A stretch of DNA of 64,000 nucleotides. Origin: Tamarix chinensis. Lineage: Eukaryota > Streptophyta > Magnoliopsida > Caryophyllales > Tamaricaceae. Within the stretch, counting starts at the first letter, position 1, and each line of letters starts with the position of its first letter. A program made the position numbers and the translations under genes. This document shows positions 35,156-46,140 of this stretch, in pieces. Where the stretch lies: contig CM060177.1 of NCBI GenBank assembly GCA_030549775.1, forward strand, positions 65,290,638 to 65,354,637, given 5' to 3'. The notes beneath the pieces were generated by a model, which saw only the letters and a program-made list of their open reading frames with translations, was not told the origin of the DNA and did not search any database.

Positions 35156-35425
35156 TTTTGGCATCAAAGCCAGGTTGGCTCTTCCCCAAAATCAAATTGC
35201 TAACCTTTCCTTCATCTTACTTCCCATGCAAGTACGTCTCTTTCATGCACGCCCACATGTATCATGTTCATCCACACTGATCTTCAATATCAAGCATTAA
35301 TCTCAAGCATGCCTTGATATTACATCTTCAAACATCCTCTAGTACATCTTTATCCCTCTATTCGATTCTTCAAAATCAAATTTTGAGGATCCCCTATTCT
35401 TCAACCCAACACATTAGAATATTAA
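35156..35425 (+). mobile_element. Second family B internal region, truncated
   Basis: It repeats the beginning of 33549-34235: primer site, CTTTCCTTCATCTT, TCCACACTGATCTTCAAT, then TCTTCAAAATCAAATTTTGA. It is interrupted at 35426 by LTR L5. Confidence 0.65.
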
Positions 35426-36204
35426 TGTAATACTCCAAAGTTTAGATAAACCTAATCTGTATAATTAATACTATAATCTAATTCTAATATTGAGATAAGT
35501 TTATTTTAGCCTTACCCTAATTCCTTTATCCTAAAAGCCTAGCCTAATCCTAGGCTTTGACCTAAGAAATTCTAACCTTAATCTTGGTTGACAGATATCA
35601 TTAATCTTACCTACTTTAGCTAATCAAATTTAATCTAAATCCTAACTTAAGCCTTTTTCCCCTTTTATTTTATTTCTCCATTTCCTTTTTCTTCCTTCTT
35701 CTACGTCGATTTCTTCTTCTCCTTCTCTTATCTCGTGTGTGTTTCCTTAACCTACGGAACACACAACTCTTATCTCAACCATGATCTTCCATCTCATCCC
35801 AATGAATTTTGGTCCTCACCCTGCCATCCCTCATGCATTGCCATCACCTTAGCCATGCTTTTCTTCTACCTCTGTCATAACTTATCACCATCGGCATCGG
35901 CACCTTCGCCTTCCATTCTACATTTGCAAACCACCCTACACACATATATATACTACCTTCTCCTCTCTCCATCCTCATTTATTTTCCTCAATTAGTGCCC
36001 ATTTTTTATTGAGCAACCAGCATGTCAGGCATTTCTTCTTCTACTTCTTCTTCTTGATTTGTTGCATTTGATAGAACTGCCAACAATCACACACACACAA
36101 CCACCAACCACAAACATATCCATGGATTTGTAAATCAATCACACCAACCACCCTATCAATCCTCCTCATCGTCCCTAACCATCGTTGCCCATCGTCGTCG
36201 CTTT
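35426..36204 (+). mobile_element. LTR L5, 5' part
   Basis: It starts TGTAATACTCCAAAGTTTAG, has the AT-rich then pyrimidine-rich order of type-1 LTRs and a TATATATA run near 35943-35952. It is split at 36204 by L3 and resumes at 40704. Confidence 0.65.
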
Positions 36205-37026
36205 TGAAATACCCCAAAACCCTAATTTTAAGAATTATAACTAATTATGAATTTCTTAGGAAAATTAATTAAGTAAATTATTTTACTAAAATAAAAGGGA
36301 ATTAATTAACGCAAATCAAGAAGAAAATAATAAATATTTTAATTAGGAAAATTTGGGTGTTTTGCTAATTAAAATGAAATTTAGGAAAAATCTTTCAAAA
36401 ATCTAAAATTAACATAAAAAGGAATTAAATATTATTTTATTAAAATATTATTATTTTTAAATATCCTAAAATACCAAAATATTACAAATACCCTAACCAA
36501 CCTATTTTTCCTTTTCCTTTTTCTCTTCTTTCCTTTTTTTCTCCTTCTTTTCCCTTTTCCTTTCTCCTTTTCTTTTTCTCTTCTTCCCTGATTTGGTCCA
36601 ACTCCTCTACAGCCTAACCCCCTTCCCCTTTCTTCTCCTTCAGCATGGCCCAAACCCCGTGCTCCTCATTTCCTTCTTTTTCCCAACCGCTTGGCCAATT
36701 CCCTCCTTTTCTTTCTTTTCTTTTTCCCGAACAACCCGGTCCACTCCCCTTCCTCTTCTTCCTTCTTATTCCTCCCCCGTCGCGACCTGCAACCTCCCCC
36801 AACCTGCGCCATGAATCTCGCTGCTGACCACGCTCACTAACTGGCCATCTCTCCTCTCTCTTCTGGCTAATCCATCTGCCATTTGACCCAACCAACCCTC
36901 CCCTCTTCTTGAACACCATTTCTTCCTCCCTAGCCAATCGCAACCTGCCATTATCGTTCTATGTGCCCTCACCTACCTACCCCTATTCTCTCATTCTCCT
37001 CTAACCTTATCCCCCTCCTTTGGCCC

Positions 37027-37034
37027 TATAAATA
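37027..37034 (+). promoter_or_regulatory. TATA box of L3
   Basis: CCCTATAAATACCCCATAACC, colinear with the TATA box of L1 at 18470. Confidence 0.6.
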
Positions 37035-37712
37035 CCCCATAACCAACCCCGGACTCGAACTCTTTCCTGTAACGCATAAAATCCCTTTCGTGCACCACTA
37101 CTCTATCAGACGCCCTCGTCGTCGCCATTGTCTAGCGCTGTCGCTCGAGCCACCCACAACACCACTCCCTACATCACCCTCTACCAAACTACGCCACCCT
37201 CCGCCCTCGATTTGCCTTGCATGAGCCACCTCGACCGTGCAAAGTTTCCTTCCCAAGCAGACACACTTCCACCTCTGTTGTCCTTTACACATCCGTTTGC
37301 CACCACTCCTGTCATAAGTACCACTCTTCCACCTCCCAAATTTCCCTACACACCTTCCTCTACCTCCCCTACCCTCCTTTACCCTTTCCTCCCTCTCCTC
37401 CTCCCTTTCTCTCTTTCCACCACTCTCGGCCACCACATCACCGCCGCCTTTCGTTGCACCACCACCTGCATTCCAACCCTCTCAACTTGGACAACCTCAA
37501 CCAACCCAACTTTCACCCTTATTCCCCCTCTCTTATTCCCAACACTCAACTAACCTTCTCTTTTCCCTCTTTCCCTACTGTAGCCACCGCCACCAGTGCC
37601 ACTAGTCACCACCAACCCTAGGTGGTACCCTAAACCCTCTCAACCCTAGGTGGTACCCTAAACCCTCTCAACCCTTAAATCCTAATTATTCAGACATTAT
37701 TCATTTTAATTA

Positions 37713-37764
<52 letters not shown>

Positions 37765-37945
37765 TTATTGTTATCATTATTACTATTAAGAGCCAAAACC
37801 TTATTTTATCATCATCATCATCATCGTCAACATTATTATTATTATCGTTATTGTTATTATTATTATTATTATTATTATTGTTATTACTACTACTACTACT
37901 ACAATGAAAGATCAAAACCCTATTTTACATTATTTCGATTAATAC

Positions 37946-38012
<67 letters not shown>

Positions 38013-38087
38013 GTTATTACTATTACGACTACTACTACTACTACAATGAAAGATCAAAACCCTATTTTACATTATTTCGATTAATAC

Positions 38088-38139
<52 letters not shown>

Positions 38140-38153
38140 TTTTTTTTTTTTAC

Positions 38154-38194
<41 letters not shown>
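37713..38194 (+). repeat. (ATT)n block with a 142-bp duplication in L3
   Basis: ATT runs at 37713-37764, 37948-38012, 38089-38136 and 38153-38194. ACAATGAAAGATCAAAACCC occurs at 37901 and 38043, so a 142-bp unit containing the microsatellite is duplicated in tandem. Confidence 0.9.
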
Positions 38195-38195
<1 letters not shown>

Positions 38196-39639
38196 GGTAA
38201 AAAATATTCAAACTCTTATATTATCATCATTTCAAATATTACTATTATTACTATTATCCTTAGAAATATTAGTATTTTGTTAGTGTTACTATTATTATAT
38301 TATTATTTTATCCGTAACCCTATTATTAGTCTTAGGATTAAAAATACTAGGGTTTCTATTACTAGGAGTATTAGTATTATTATTATTATTAATATCGCCA
38401 TTTTTGCTATAACTAGTGTCAGTACTATTACTAAAGGAAATAAAGCTATTAGATTTATTAATATAAATATAGCTATAAATATCATTAAAAAAACTTATTT
38501 TCACTTATAAAGTTTCCTTTGACAATAGTAACCCTAATCTTAAAATAAAATAGGAAATAGTAATATTTTGGCAGGAGGAAAACTAATCCTTAGTTTTCCC
38601 TCTTATAAGTAAAACCATTCAAAACCCTAAGGAGGCATAGGAGCATGCTCCAAGACCGGTGACATATTAGGTAAGGGTGTAGCTAAGGCCTTATGTGTGT
38701 TATGTGCCTTATATGCCTTGTATGCCATATATCATGATATGTTATGTATCTTATGCTTATCGTTATAACTATTTTATGTGTAGCGTAGCTTGGAGTTGAG
38801 GTATGCTCATGTGTTATCTTATGGCATATGTATAATATGTATACGTTCTGATTATGATGTGATGTGTTGTGGCCCTTTAGGACATGCATGATAGGATATG
38901 TAATGTGATGATATAGGGTGAAAGGATGAAAAGGGAAAATGGGGAAGTAAGCTGACCAAGGGATGTGGGATTGACCTAAACATCCCATGATCTATGAGAG
39001 AAAGAATAAAAGGGGACTTAAAGCAAACTAAAGTAGATGAACTTTGCATGGGATAATCTAGGGTTTTGCATGGGAGACTCTAGGGTTTTACATATGAGAA
39101 TCTAAGGTTTTGTATGGGAGAATCTAGGGTTTTTCATGGGAAAATAAGAGTGAAAGGTGAGAAATGGAGGGGTGACATGTGGAAATGAGGATGCTATGGT
39201 TTGGCGTAGCCACCTAGGATTTTATGGTCACATGTGTACTTGGGGAGTAAAGTGAGATAATGAGGGTCGAATCCGAGGGTTGTGATGTGTGGGGTGTTAA
39301 AATAGTTTGGGTTATGTGAGGTGGAGAAGAATGGGCCACATAGGCCCAAATTAGGGTTTTTGGAGAAAACCCTAGGGTGAGGCAGTGAGTGGACTTGGAG
39401 GTGTAAGGTAGTGGGCCTTGACCCATAAACTTAGGAGTTAGGCCTCTAGTGTGAGTTAGGGTAAGGAGGAAAGGATGTTGGGGCAAGTTAGGAGGTGTAG
39501 GAGTTTCAAGATATGGGACGAGCCCTCTTGGAGGATAAGTATAGATGGAGTTAGTTATGCATGTCTAGGGACAAACTTTTGAGTAAGACATGGTAAAACA
39601 TTAATCATGTTAAGTGGAAGATTATTGAGCCGGGCATAG

Positions 39640-39995
39640 ATTGATCCAACAGCATATAATAGTGGTTAGGTGCATTCTACCCTATAAGTGACCGCTCCAC
39701 CGATTATAATAGTGGTTAGGTGCATTCTTCCCTATAAGTGACCGCTCCACTGGCTATAATAGTAGGGGATCCCAAGCTCAATAGCCAAACCCTAAGTTTT
39801 ATAAAACACATAAAAGACATTAAGTACTTACAGTGGAGCACTATGAGAGTCAGGGCTAGACCGGTCAACCGGCTAATAATAGTAGCCAGGAGCATCTTGT
39901 CCTAGAGACCGATCCACTGACATATAATAGTGGCTAGGTGTGTTTTGCCCTGCAAGTGACTGATCCACCAGCTATAATAGTGGGGTTCCCGTACT
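39640..39995 (+). repeat. Dyad arrays of L3
   Basis: Two three-unit arrays with decayed dyads (for example ACCGGTCAACCGGCTAATAATAG, GACCGCTCCACCGATTATAATAGTGG). The first closes GGGATCCCAAGCTCAATA and the second GGGGTTCCCGTACTCGCATG. Confidence 0.85.
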
Positions 39996-40570
39996 CGCAT
40001 GAATTAATAAAAAGCATTGTGTGAAATGAGTACCAATCAGAAATTTAATAATTAAGTTATCTTTACTATAATTTGGCCTTTATTTATTTATCTGAAGTGA
40101 TCGTATGATGTTATGTTATCCTGCTTAGATTATGTTCTTTTGTGTGTTAGCCTTAGTGCATAGTTACCTTACTCAGCACGTAGCGTACTGACTACCCGTT
40201 TCATGGGTGCTGCTCATTCCCATGAGTAGAAGGCCCCTCTGACTTTGTGCGGGTTGGTGATACCCTTTTCGATGCCTTCAATGTTCACGAGGCATCAGGC
40301 GGGGCTGAGTGTTGAACATGGGCTAGGCATGGAGATCGAGAAAGTCATAGCCAGACTTTCTTCTTTATGATTTTCTATTTTGTATTGGATTTTCCAAAAC
40401 TAAACCTTTATCACTTTATAGACCTTTTCTCATTTAAGGAACTTTGACTATGTACTTTGGATTATTACTCTTTTTCACTCACTTTGATTTCTACCTTATA
40501 ATTGTTTCCTGCTTATTTGAAGCCTTACTTGGGTTTGATTTATGTTGGTTACTAAATTTCTTTTAGCCTT

Positions 40571-40617
40571 GTGGTTAGTAAGGGAACAGCCATGATCCGA
40601 TCTTGTACTAATCACGG
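40571..40617 (+). promoter_or_regulatory. U5 stem-loop of L3
   Basis: Arms GTGGTTAGTAAGGGA (40571-40585) and TCTTGTACTAATCAC (about 40601-40615) pair with about 11 Watson-Crick and 3 G-U pairs. The outer three bases are GTG/CAC here and CAC/GTG in the other type-1 LTRs, so both arms have changed together. Confidence 0.55.
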
Positions 40618-40703
40618 TAGTAACATTTCTGAAATTCACAAGTTTTAATTTAAATGCTTCTAAAAAAAATATTCAGTAGTGAATTTTGGGGTGTTACAGC
40701 TTT

Positions 40704-41650
40704 CTCCTCTTATTTCCTCACTCATTGTTACGTTTTTGTGAGGCGCACAACTTATGCACAGTCCTTTGCACATCTGTGCACCATCTTTTTCTCTTATTAT
40801 ATACTTGTGCATGCTCGCATAGTTCGCCCATGCATACTCGCACAGGCCACACATAGCCTTACACATGCTAGTATGCCCCCTATTCTTTCTTGCTTGGGCG
40901 TGCATTACATGCCTACAGTCGTGCCTCCTTCACATAGCCTACCTGTGTGCCTTCCTAAATCTTGGCCTGAATATGCACTTCCTGCCATAGACTCATGCAT
41001 TCCCTCTTTCTTGGTCATGCTTCTCTTTTAGCCCACCCAAACATCACCTTGCCACCACTACCAGCCCTACTTGCTCATGCATGCATCAAACCTAGCCCTT
41101 GTCTAACCCAGTAGCCCCCACTTCCTAGGTAGTCCAACTCCCACCGCATAACCTTTTCCTACCTCCCTCTCTCTGCTCCATTTGGCTCCCCACAGCCACC
41201 TCCAACCACGACCCAACCCTAACCTTTTCTACGACCTCCACCAACTCTAGTCGTGTTACCCCTCCACACCATCACCCACGACCATCACTTCCAGCACAAA
41301 CCTCCACCACCTTGCAACTACCAGCTTGCCACCACATCACCTACTGACCATCGACCAACAATCACCACTATCACCATCTCCCCCTTCCACCAAGGCTAGC
41401 CACACCCCTTCGTGTGAGCTCACACTACATGTACAGTGTGAGGAAATTTGGTTTTATTAAATTATAGTACCTATTATTAATCAATAAGGGTAGTTTGGTA
41501 ATTTTATAAAAATAAATATTTTATTATTATAGGTATTATTTTATTTGTTAAAATATTAATTTGGTATTTTGGTATTATTTTTAGGTACAAAAGTTAATTA
41601 GAGAGATTCCATAATATTTAGTAGAATACCATTGTTTTTACTTTTTTGCT
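40704..41650 (+). mobile_element. LTR L5, continuation after L3
   Basis: It resumes TCTCCTCTTATTTCC and has a pyrimidine-rich tract up to about 41420, then AT-rich sequence with GGTAGTTTGGTAATTTTATA and ATTATTTTTAGGTAC, as in L2, L4 and L6. I cannot find the 3' terminus; the LTR seems truncated near 41650. Confidence 0.55.
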
Positions 41651-43079
41651 AGATTTTAGTAACCATTATAAGGTGTGGTTGTAGTGGTATATAATTTAAA
41701 CCCTCTTGTTGACAATTATAGTATTGGTAAATAATTATATCTTTTTATGTAGAAGATTCAAAGGGTTCACCTTTATTTAAATAGCTCAAAAAATAATGAA
41801 AATAAATTAATAAATAAAAACTCTAAATCACACAAAATAAATAAAAATACAGTAATATGGGTTTTTAAAAATAGGAAATAATAAAAAAGAATAAATAAAA
41901 TAATAAAATAATGGATAGCTTCAAATATGGTAAATATGTTAAGAAAATCAAAATCCACCACCAGATTAGATCAAAATATAATAATAATTTTTAGGTTAAT
42001 ATTTAATTATGATAAGGATATCAACTAAATTGTAAGCCAAAAGTAGGTCTATACGCCTTATATTACTTCCCTAAAATAATTAAAACAACAAAGTGGTAAT
42101 ATTAATCCTATTAAATACTAATAGTATAGTAGCAAGTAATGGCTTCTATATTTAACTAGATTTAATACATTAAATACAATTGGCAAGATGTCAATCTAAG
42201 TACCTAAAATAGTATAATAAGTATGTCTAGTTGTATTTCTCTACTTTGACCCACGTATATCTAAACGATCCACTACTCTGATTAGACTCACAAAACTATT
42301 AGGTGAATTGTTATGTAACCTAAATGTAATTTATACATATAAATTCTAGCATATTTATATGATCACCTAGCAGGAAAATAATCATACATACTATCAAAAC
42401 AAGGCATGCACCATATAAATTATGCTTGACAAATCATATATATATATATATATATACGATAACAATTAAAATAGAGTCAAAGAACAATTTCATGAAACAA
42501 AGAAAATAATATCATATCTCAAACCATAATCTAGGGTTTCAATCTATTTCCCAACAATAAATAATTAGTCAGTCATAATGATCGACTTAATTACATAAAA
42601 ATATATATTCAAAATATAAATAAAAAATAGATAAAGAAATAATCAAAATTAATTATAGATGAATATTTAATAATTTATTTCAGATAAAATTAATTCTCCT
42701 TTCTATTTTTTTTCTCTCTCACAACTGGTATTCATGGAATTCCATGTAACCCCTCATTTTTTCCTTAATCTTTCTTTGCGATTGATGTCGGTCGGTTTCT
42801 TATTTTTCTTTGTCTCATTTTCAGCACTGCCTTTATGCTACTGCCTATCAGTGAAGCACAGGGACGGCAGTTAGGTGCCGTCCCCCGTCCTGGAAACTTC
42901 TCAGAAACTTTTCCACATGAAAATTTATATTAAAATTATTTAATTAATATTTTTATTAAAAAATATTATTTAATCAATTTTTTATTAAAAAAATAATTAT
43001 TAATAATTAAAATTAACGTTTTTAAATATATATATATATATATAATAAATGGCGTACGATTTTACTGCTTGTTTGAAAT
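41651..43079. other. AT-rich spacer with one GC-rich island
   Basis: Mostly AT-rich sequence with (TA)n at 42438-42456. The only outstanding feature is a GC-rich inverted repeat at 42861-42884. No coding signal. Confidence 0.5.
42861..42884. repeat. Perfect GC-rich inverted repeat
   Basis: GGGACGGCA, a 6-base spacer GTTAGG, TGCCGTCCC: nine perfect pairs, seven of them G-C. Confidence 0.9.
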
Positions 43080-43508
43080 AAGGGAAAGAAATTATTGGGC
43101 AAACTAGTTGGTGCAATATTATGGATATCACCTTTAGGAACATCTGAGAGTTTCATAACACAAAAAGGTTGGAACATTAGTACAAAAATCAACAATGTAT
43201 CAAGTTTGGCAAGCTAGGAATTTTGCAAATTTTAAAGTGGAGTGGAGAATGATATTGATGCAATGATTGTAAAGGTAATAGAAAAAATCAAGGCTCCATA
43301 ACCTTCTAAGTTTGTTTGATGGTTGGGTTTAAGGGTTAATTTGTTTCTTCTTATTATTACTTTGGTTTCTTTTCTTGATGGCCGAGAATAAGGCTAGAAT
43401 AATACCCTCATTTATAGGGACTCTAAGCTCATGGTTTTGTATATATTCCAGTGTAATTATAGTTGCTAGATATTATATTATATTATATATATCTTTCATA
43501 AAAAAAAT
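43080..43508 (+). pseudogene. Possible 3' end of an L1-type LINE
   Basis: One frame gives QVWQARNFANFKVEW, like the C-terminal W-x-ARN motif of plant LINE polyproteins. An AT-rich 3' part then ends in CTTTCATAAAAAAAA near 43508, as many plant LINE tails do. Only about 50 codons are coding-like and I did not find target duplications, so this is tentative. Confidence 0.35.
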
Positions 43509-43679
43509 GAGACATAAATTTATCAAATTTTAAATTAGATATTATGTCATATAACATAATATCTATTAAGAAAACATAGACAATAAAAATAGGACATAAG
43601 CCATAATTTAGAAGCCATCTATAAAGTAACATACAGTATAAATTTGTTTGAAGTGGTCAAATAGGCTAAAAGTCAACTT

Positions 43680-44060
43680 GTTTTGTTTAGTAATGACAAA
43701 AAATGTTCTTTAATAATCAAAAAATTAACAAACCAAACACACAAAATAATAATATAAAGGCTAAACTATATTATATACCCTAAGTTTCAATAAAACAACA
43801 AACAAATATATGAAAATAATAGAGAAATGGAGACAAATGACAAATGAAATGGGTGAGGGTTGGGAGTTACAATGCCAATATATTTAGAGACGGAATATTA
43901 GAAAAAATGAACATTTCCGTAATTAGCTTATATTAATCTATAAATTAGGATGAGTGGTTGATATTATTTTTATAAAAAATGACATGTTTGATAAAGTAAT
44001 ATATCTCCCTTGTTTCCAAGCACTCCAACAAAATCAAATAAAAAAAATGGATTAACCATA
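43680..44060. repeat. Partial family T unit next to the pseudogene
   Basis: It matches array 8480-10900 (AACAAACCAAACACACAAAATAA, GAGAAATGGAGAC, GGGTGAGGGTTGG, CCAAGCACTCCAAC). It is one diverged copy. Confidence 0.55.
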
Positions 44061-44362
44061 TAACTCCATACATCATCAATCCACAAATAAAACAACTCAT
44101 TATAAAGCATCCCACAACTTAGAAGGTCCTAGTCAAAGGTGCAAAGCTCTCTCAAGCACACATTAAGATTTTGACTAAAATAGAAAAAATAATTATCTTA
44201 ATATAGACAGAAAAAGTATATGGTAGATGTATTAAATATAATTAGATTAAATTTACTAATTAATAGTTTCTACTCATAAATAAATAGTTTATTAATAATA
44301 TTATATAATTTTTTGTTTAAGTGTGACTAAAAGTAAGTAATATTGTAAAGATAATCATATAC

Positions 44363-44804
44363 CTTTAGAGAAGTTGAGTGTGAAAGTTGGTTGATTAGAT
44401 AACAAATAATTGATGTGAAAAATAAGTTCATCAGGCAGATCATCTTTGCTTCTCCACAAAACCTAACTGGCACTAGCATATACTGCCCCATTCAAGCTTG
44501 GGGTAAAGGAATGGAGCAATGAATTGGCCACTAACATCATCAACATGAATTGGTGGGTCATATCCAATTTCCTCCTTCTTTATGAGTAGGTCATTAAGAA
44601 GCTTGACATCTTCAATCTCGCTTGTTAAGGTTGAACCTAGCATTGCTGCAACAGACATGGTATTCTCATCAACAACTTCCATGGCATTATCTAGATCCAT
44701 CACGCAATTTTACTTCCTTCAGCTCCACCTCAAATTACCTTGCAAATTTCTCCCAACAAACCTATACATGGATGGATGCAAATATATATACATACATACA
44801 TACA

Positions 44805-44849
<45 letters not shown>

Positions 44850-45157
44850 GAAAGCATGTCAATACATACAATTTGAGAGAGCCATTAATAGTAAATTAAA
44901 TAGCATATAAAGTTCATCGGGGTAGTGAAGACCAAAAGAGTTGAAAATTCAAACTGACCTATACATTTGCTCTAGTGAATTGTCAGGTTTGCCTTCTACT
45001 TTTTGCTTCTGCTACAACTTCCTTTTGAATGCTAATCCTACAAGCATAATATCCTCTTATGAGCCCAGAGTCCCCGCTCCAACTACCATTACATCATCCC
45101 CAATAAGAGCATTGAAGAGGTGGCCAATCATGTTTACACACCAATTTTGAAAAGAAA
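44363..45157 (-). pseudogene. GAD: Glutamate decarboxylase pseudogene (two exons)
   Basis: Glutamate decarboxylase is a cytosolic PLP enzyme that makes GABA from glutamate. Exon a (minus, about 45157 to 44959) reads NMIGHLFNALIGDD, VVGAGTLGSYEDIML and GLAFKRK, followed by a stop. An intron with GTCAGT donor and TATAG acceptor spans 44958-44762. Exon b (44761 to 44363) reads VCWEKFAR, stop, [13 protein letters not shown]; after a frame change [47 protein letters not shown]; and after a gap [14 protein letters not shown] and PTFTLNFSK, then a GTATAT donor. About 27 codons between LEW and LWR are missing, including the segment with the lysine that binds PLP. N-terminal exons and the C-terminal calmodulin-binding end were not found. 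Retained introns mean a DNA-level duplicate, not a processed copy. The family assignment is firm and the gene is dead. Confidence 0.9.
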
Positions 45158-45389
45158 ATCAAATAGAGGAAATATCGTGAAAATTATCTTTTAACAAGCT
45201 CATTGAATACAAGGGAGTTGATATTGCAAAGAAGATGTAGTGGCCATTCCATGTCAGCTACCATCAATGATACATATATAATGTGTCCATATTAGATTTT
45301 TGTGTTGATCAATTGTGACAAAGAATAGGAACAAAATAACAATCTCATGTAGGAAGTAGCCGTTGTTAATATTAGCCATCATATGGATA
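45158..45389. other. Flank upstream of the pseudogene
   Basis: No further glutamate decarboxylase exon is recognisable on the minus strand here. CTTTTCAAAATTGG at the exon start suggests that the acceptor AG has been lost. Confidence 0.4.
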
Positions 45390-46140
45390 AATAAAGTAAA
45401 CAATCACTCAAAAATTAAATCAAAACTAATCTCTATTTGTCTAAAACTAATCATCATTATCTTAAACAAATCTAGGAATATAAATTTAAATATTGGGCTG
45501 CAAGAAATTATCAACATTATTATTCATTAAAAAAATTATAAAATAAAAAATATTCAAGAATCATAAATATAAAAAACAATATTCATATGTTTTTTTTATC
45601 TAACCACATGAATAAATAAAATTAAGTTTTTGAAAATAAACTCTTAACTCCCTGGTGCACTATATCAAAAAAACATTATTAAAACAGGTCCAGCATAGAC
45701 TAACTACCAACCCCTTTCCTGTACATACCCTCCAAAGACAGAGAATGAAACACTGATACTCCTTAGAGCACAAAAAACAACCTCGCACCACCACCTCCTA
45801 TCGGGAAACAAATCAAACAAATCCTCAAAGCCACCAAACTAATAAAGTTAGAACCCCATTATAGAAAATACCTCATTTAACAAACCTTCAGTACCTCTAT
45901 TTCATTCACCTTCTTGAGTTGTAGTACAACAAATATTCGCTAAGAAACAAAACAAAGATCCAGTAGAATGAATAAGAAAATAGAGGTCCAAAACCAGCAT
46001 CCATCCATATAAGGTCATGTCAAGCAGCATACAAAGATCACGTTTCCCTTAAGACATAAACATATATTTTTTCAATCATAACCCAAAATGTCAAAAATAT
46101 CTAAAGTTACAATAGAAAAAACTAGCATTTTAATTTAGGG
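45390..46140. repeat. Family C, M1 part only (copy 3)
   Basis: It is colinear with 11810-12565, including GTGCACTATATCAAAA, CTGTACATACCCTCC and GCATCCATCCATATAAGGTCATG. The similarity ends at about 46135 (CTAGCATTTTAATTTA). Confidence 0.85.

Larger units (their letters stand above)
36205..40698 (+). mobile_element. Giant solo LTR L3, nested in L5
   Basis: It starts TGAAATACCCCAAAACC, ends GTGAATTTTGGGGTGTTACA and is flanked by exact duplications GCTTT (36200-36204 and 40699-40703). 4494 bp, no coding. Modules: pyrimidine tract 36490-37640 with TATA box at 37027-37034, trinucleotide block 37713-38194, palindrome 38640-38651, AGGGTTTTGCATGG array 39045-39150, dyad arrays 39640-39995, 3' box 40560-40698. 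It is colinear with L1. Confidence 0.92.

Noticed and set aside
37128..37621. Threonine/proline/histidine-rich frames of 134-141 codons
   Set aside because: They are the pyrimidine-rich leader of LTR L3, with the same composition artefact as in L2.
44582..44899. Plus-strand frames of 84 and 105 codons
   Set aside because: They are antisense to the glutamate decarboxylase exon and run through a (TA)n repeat in its intron.
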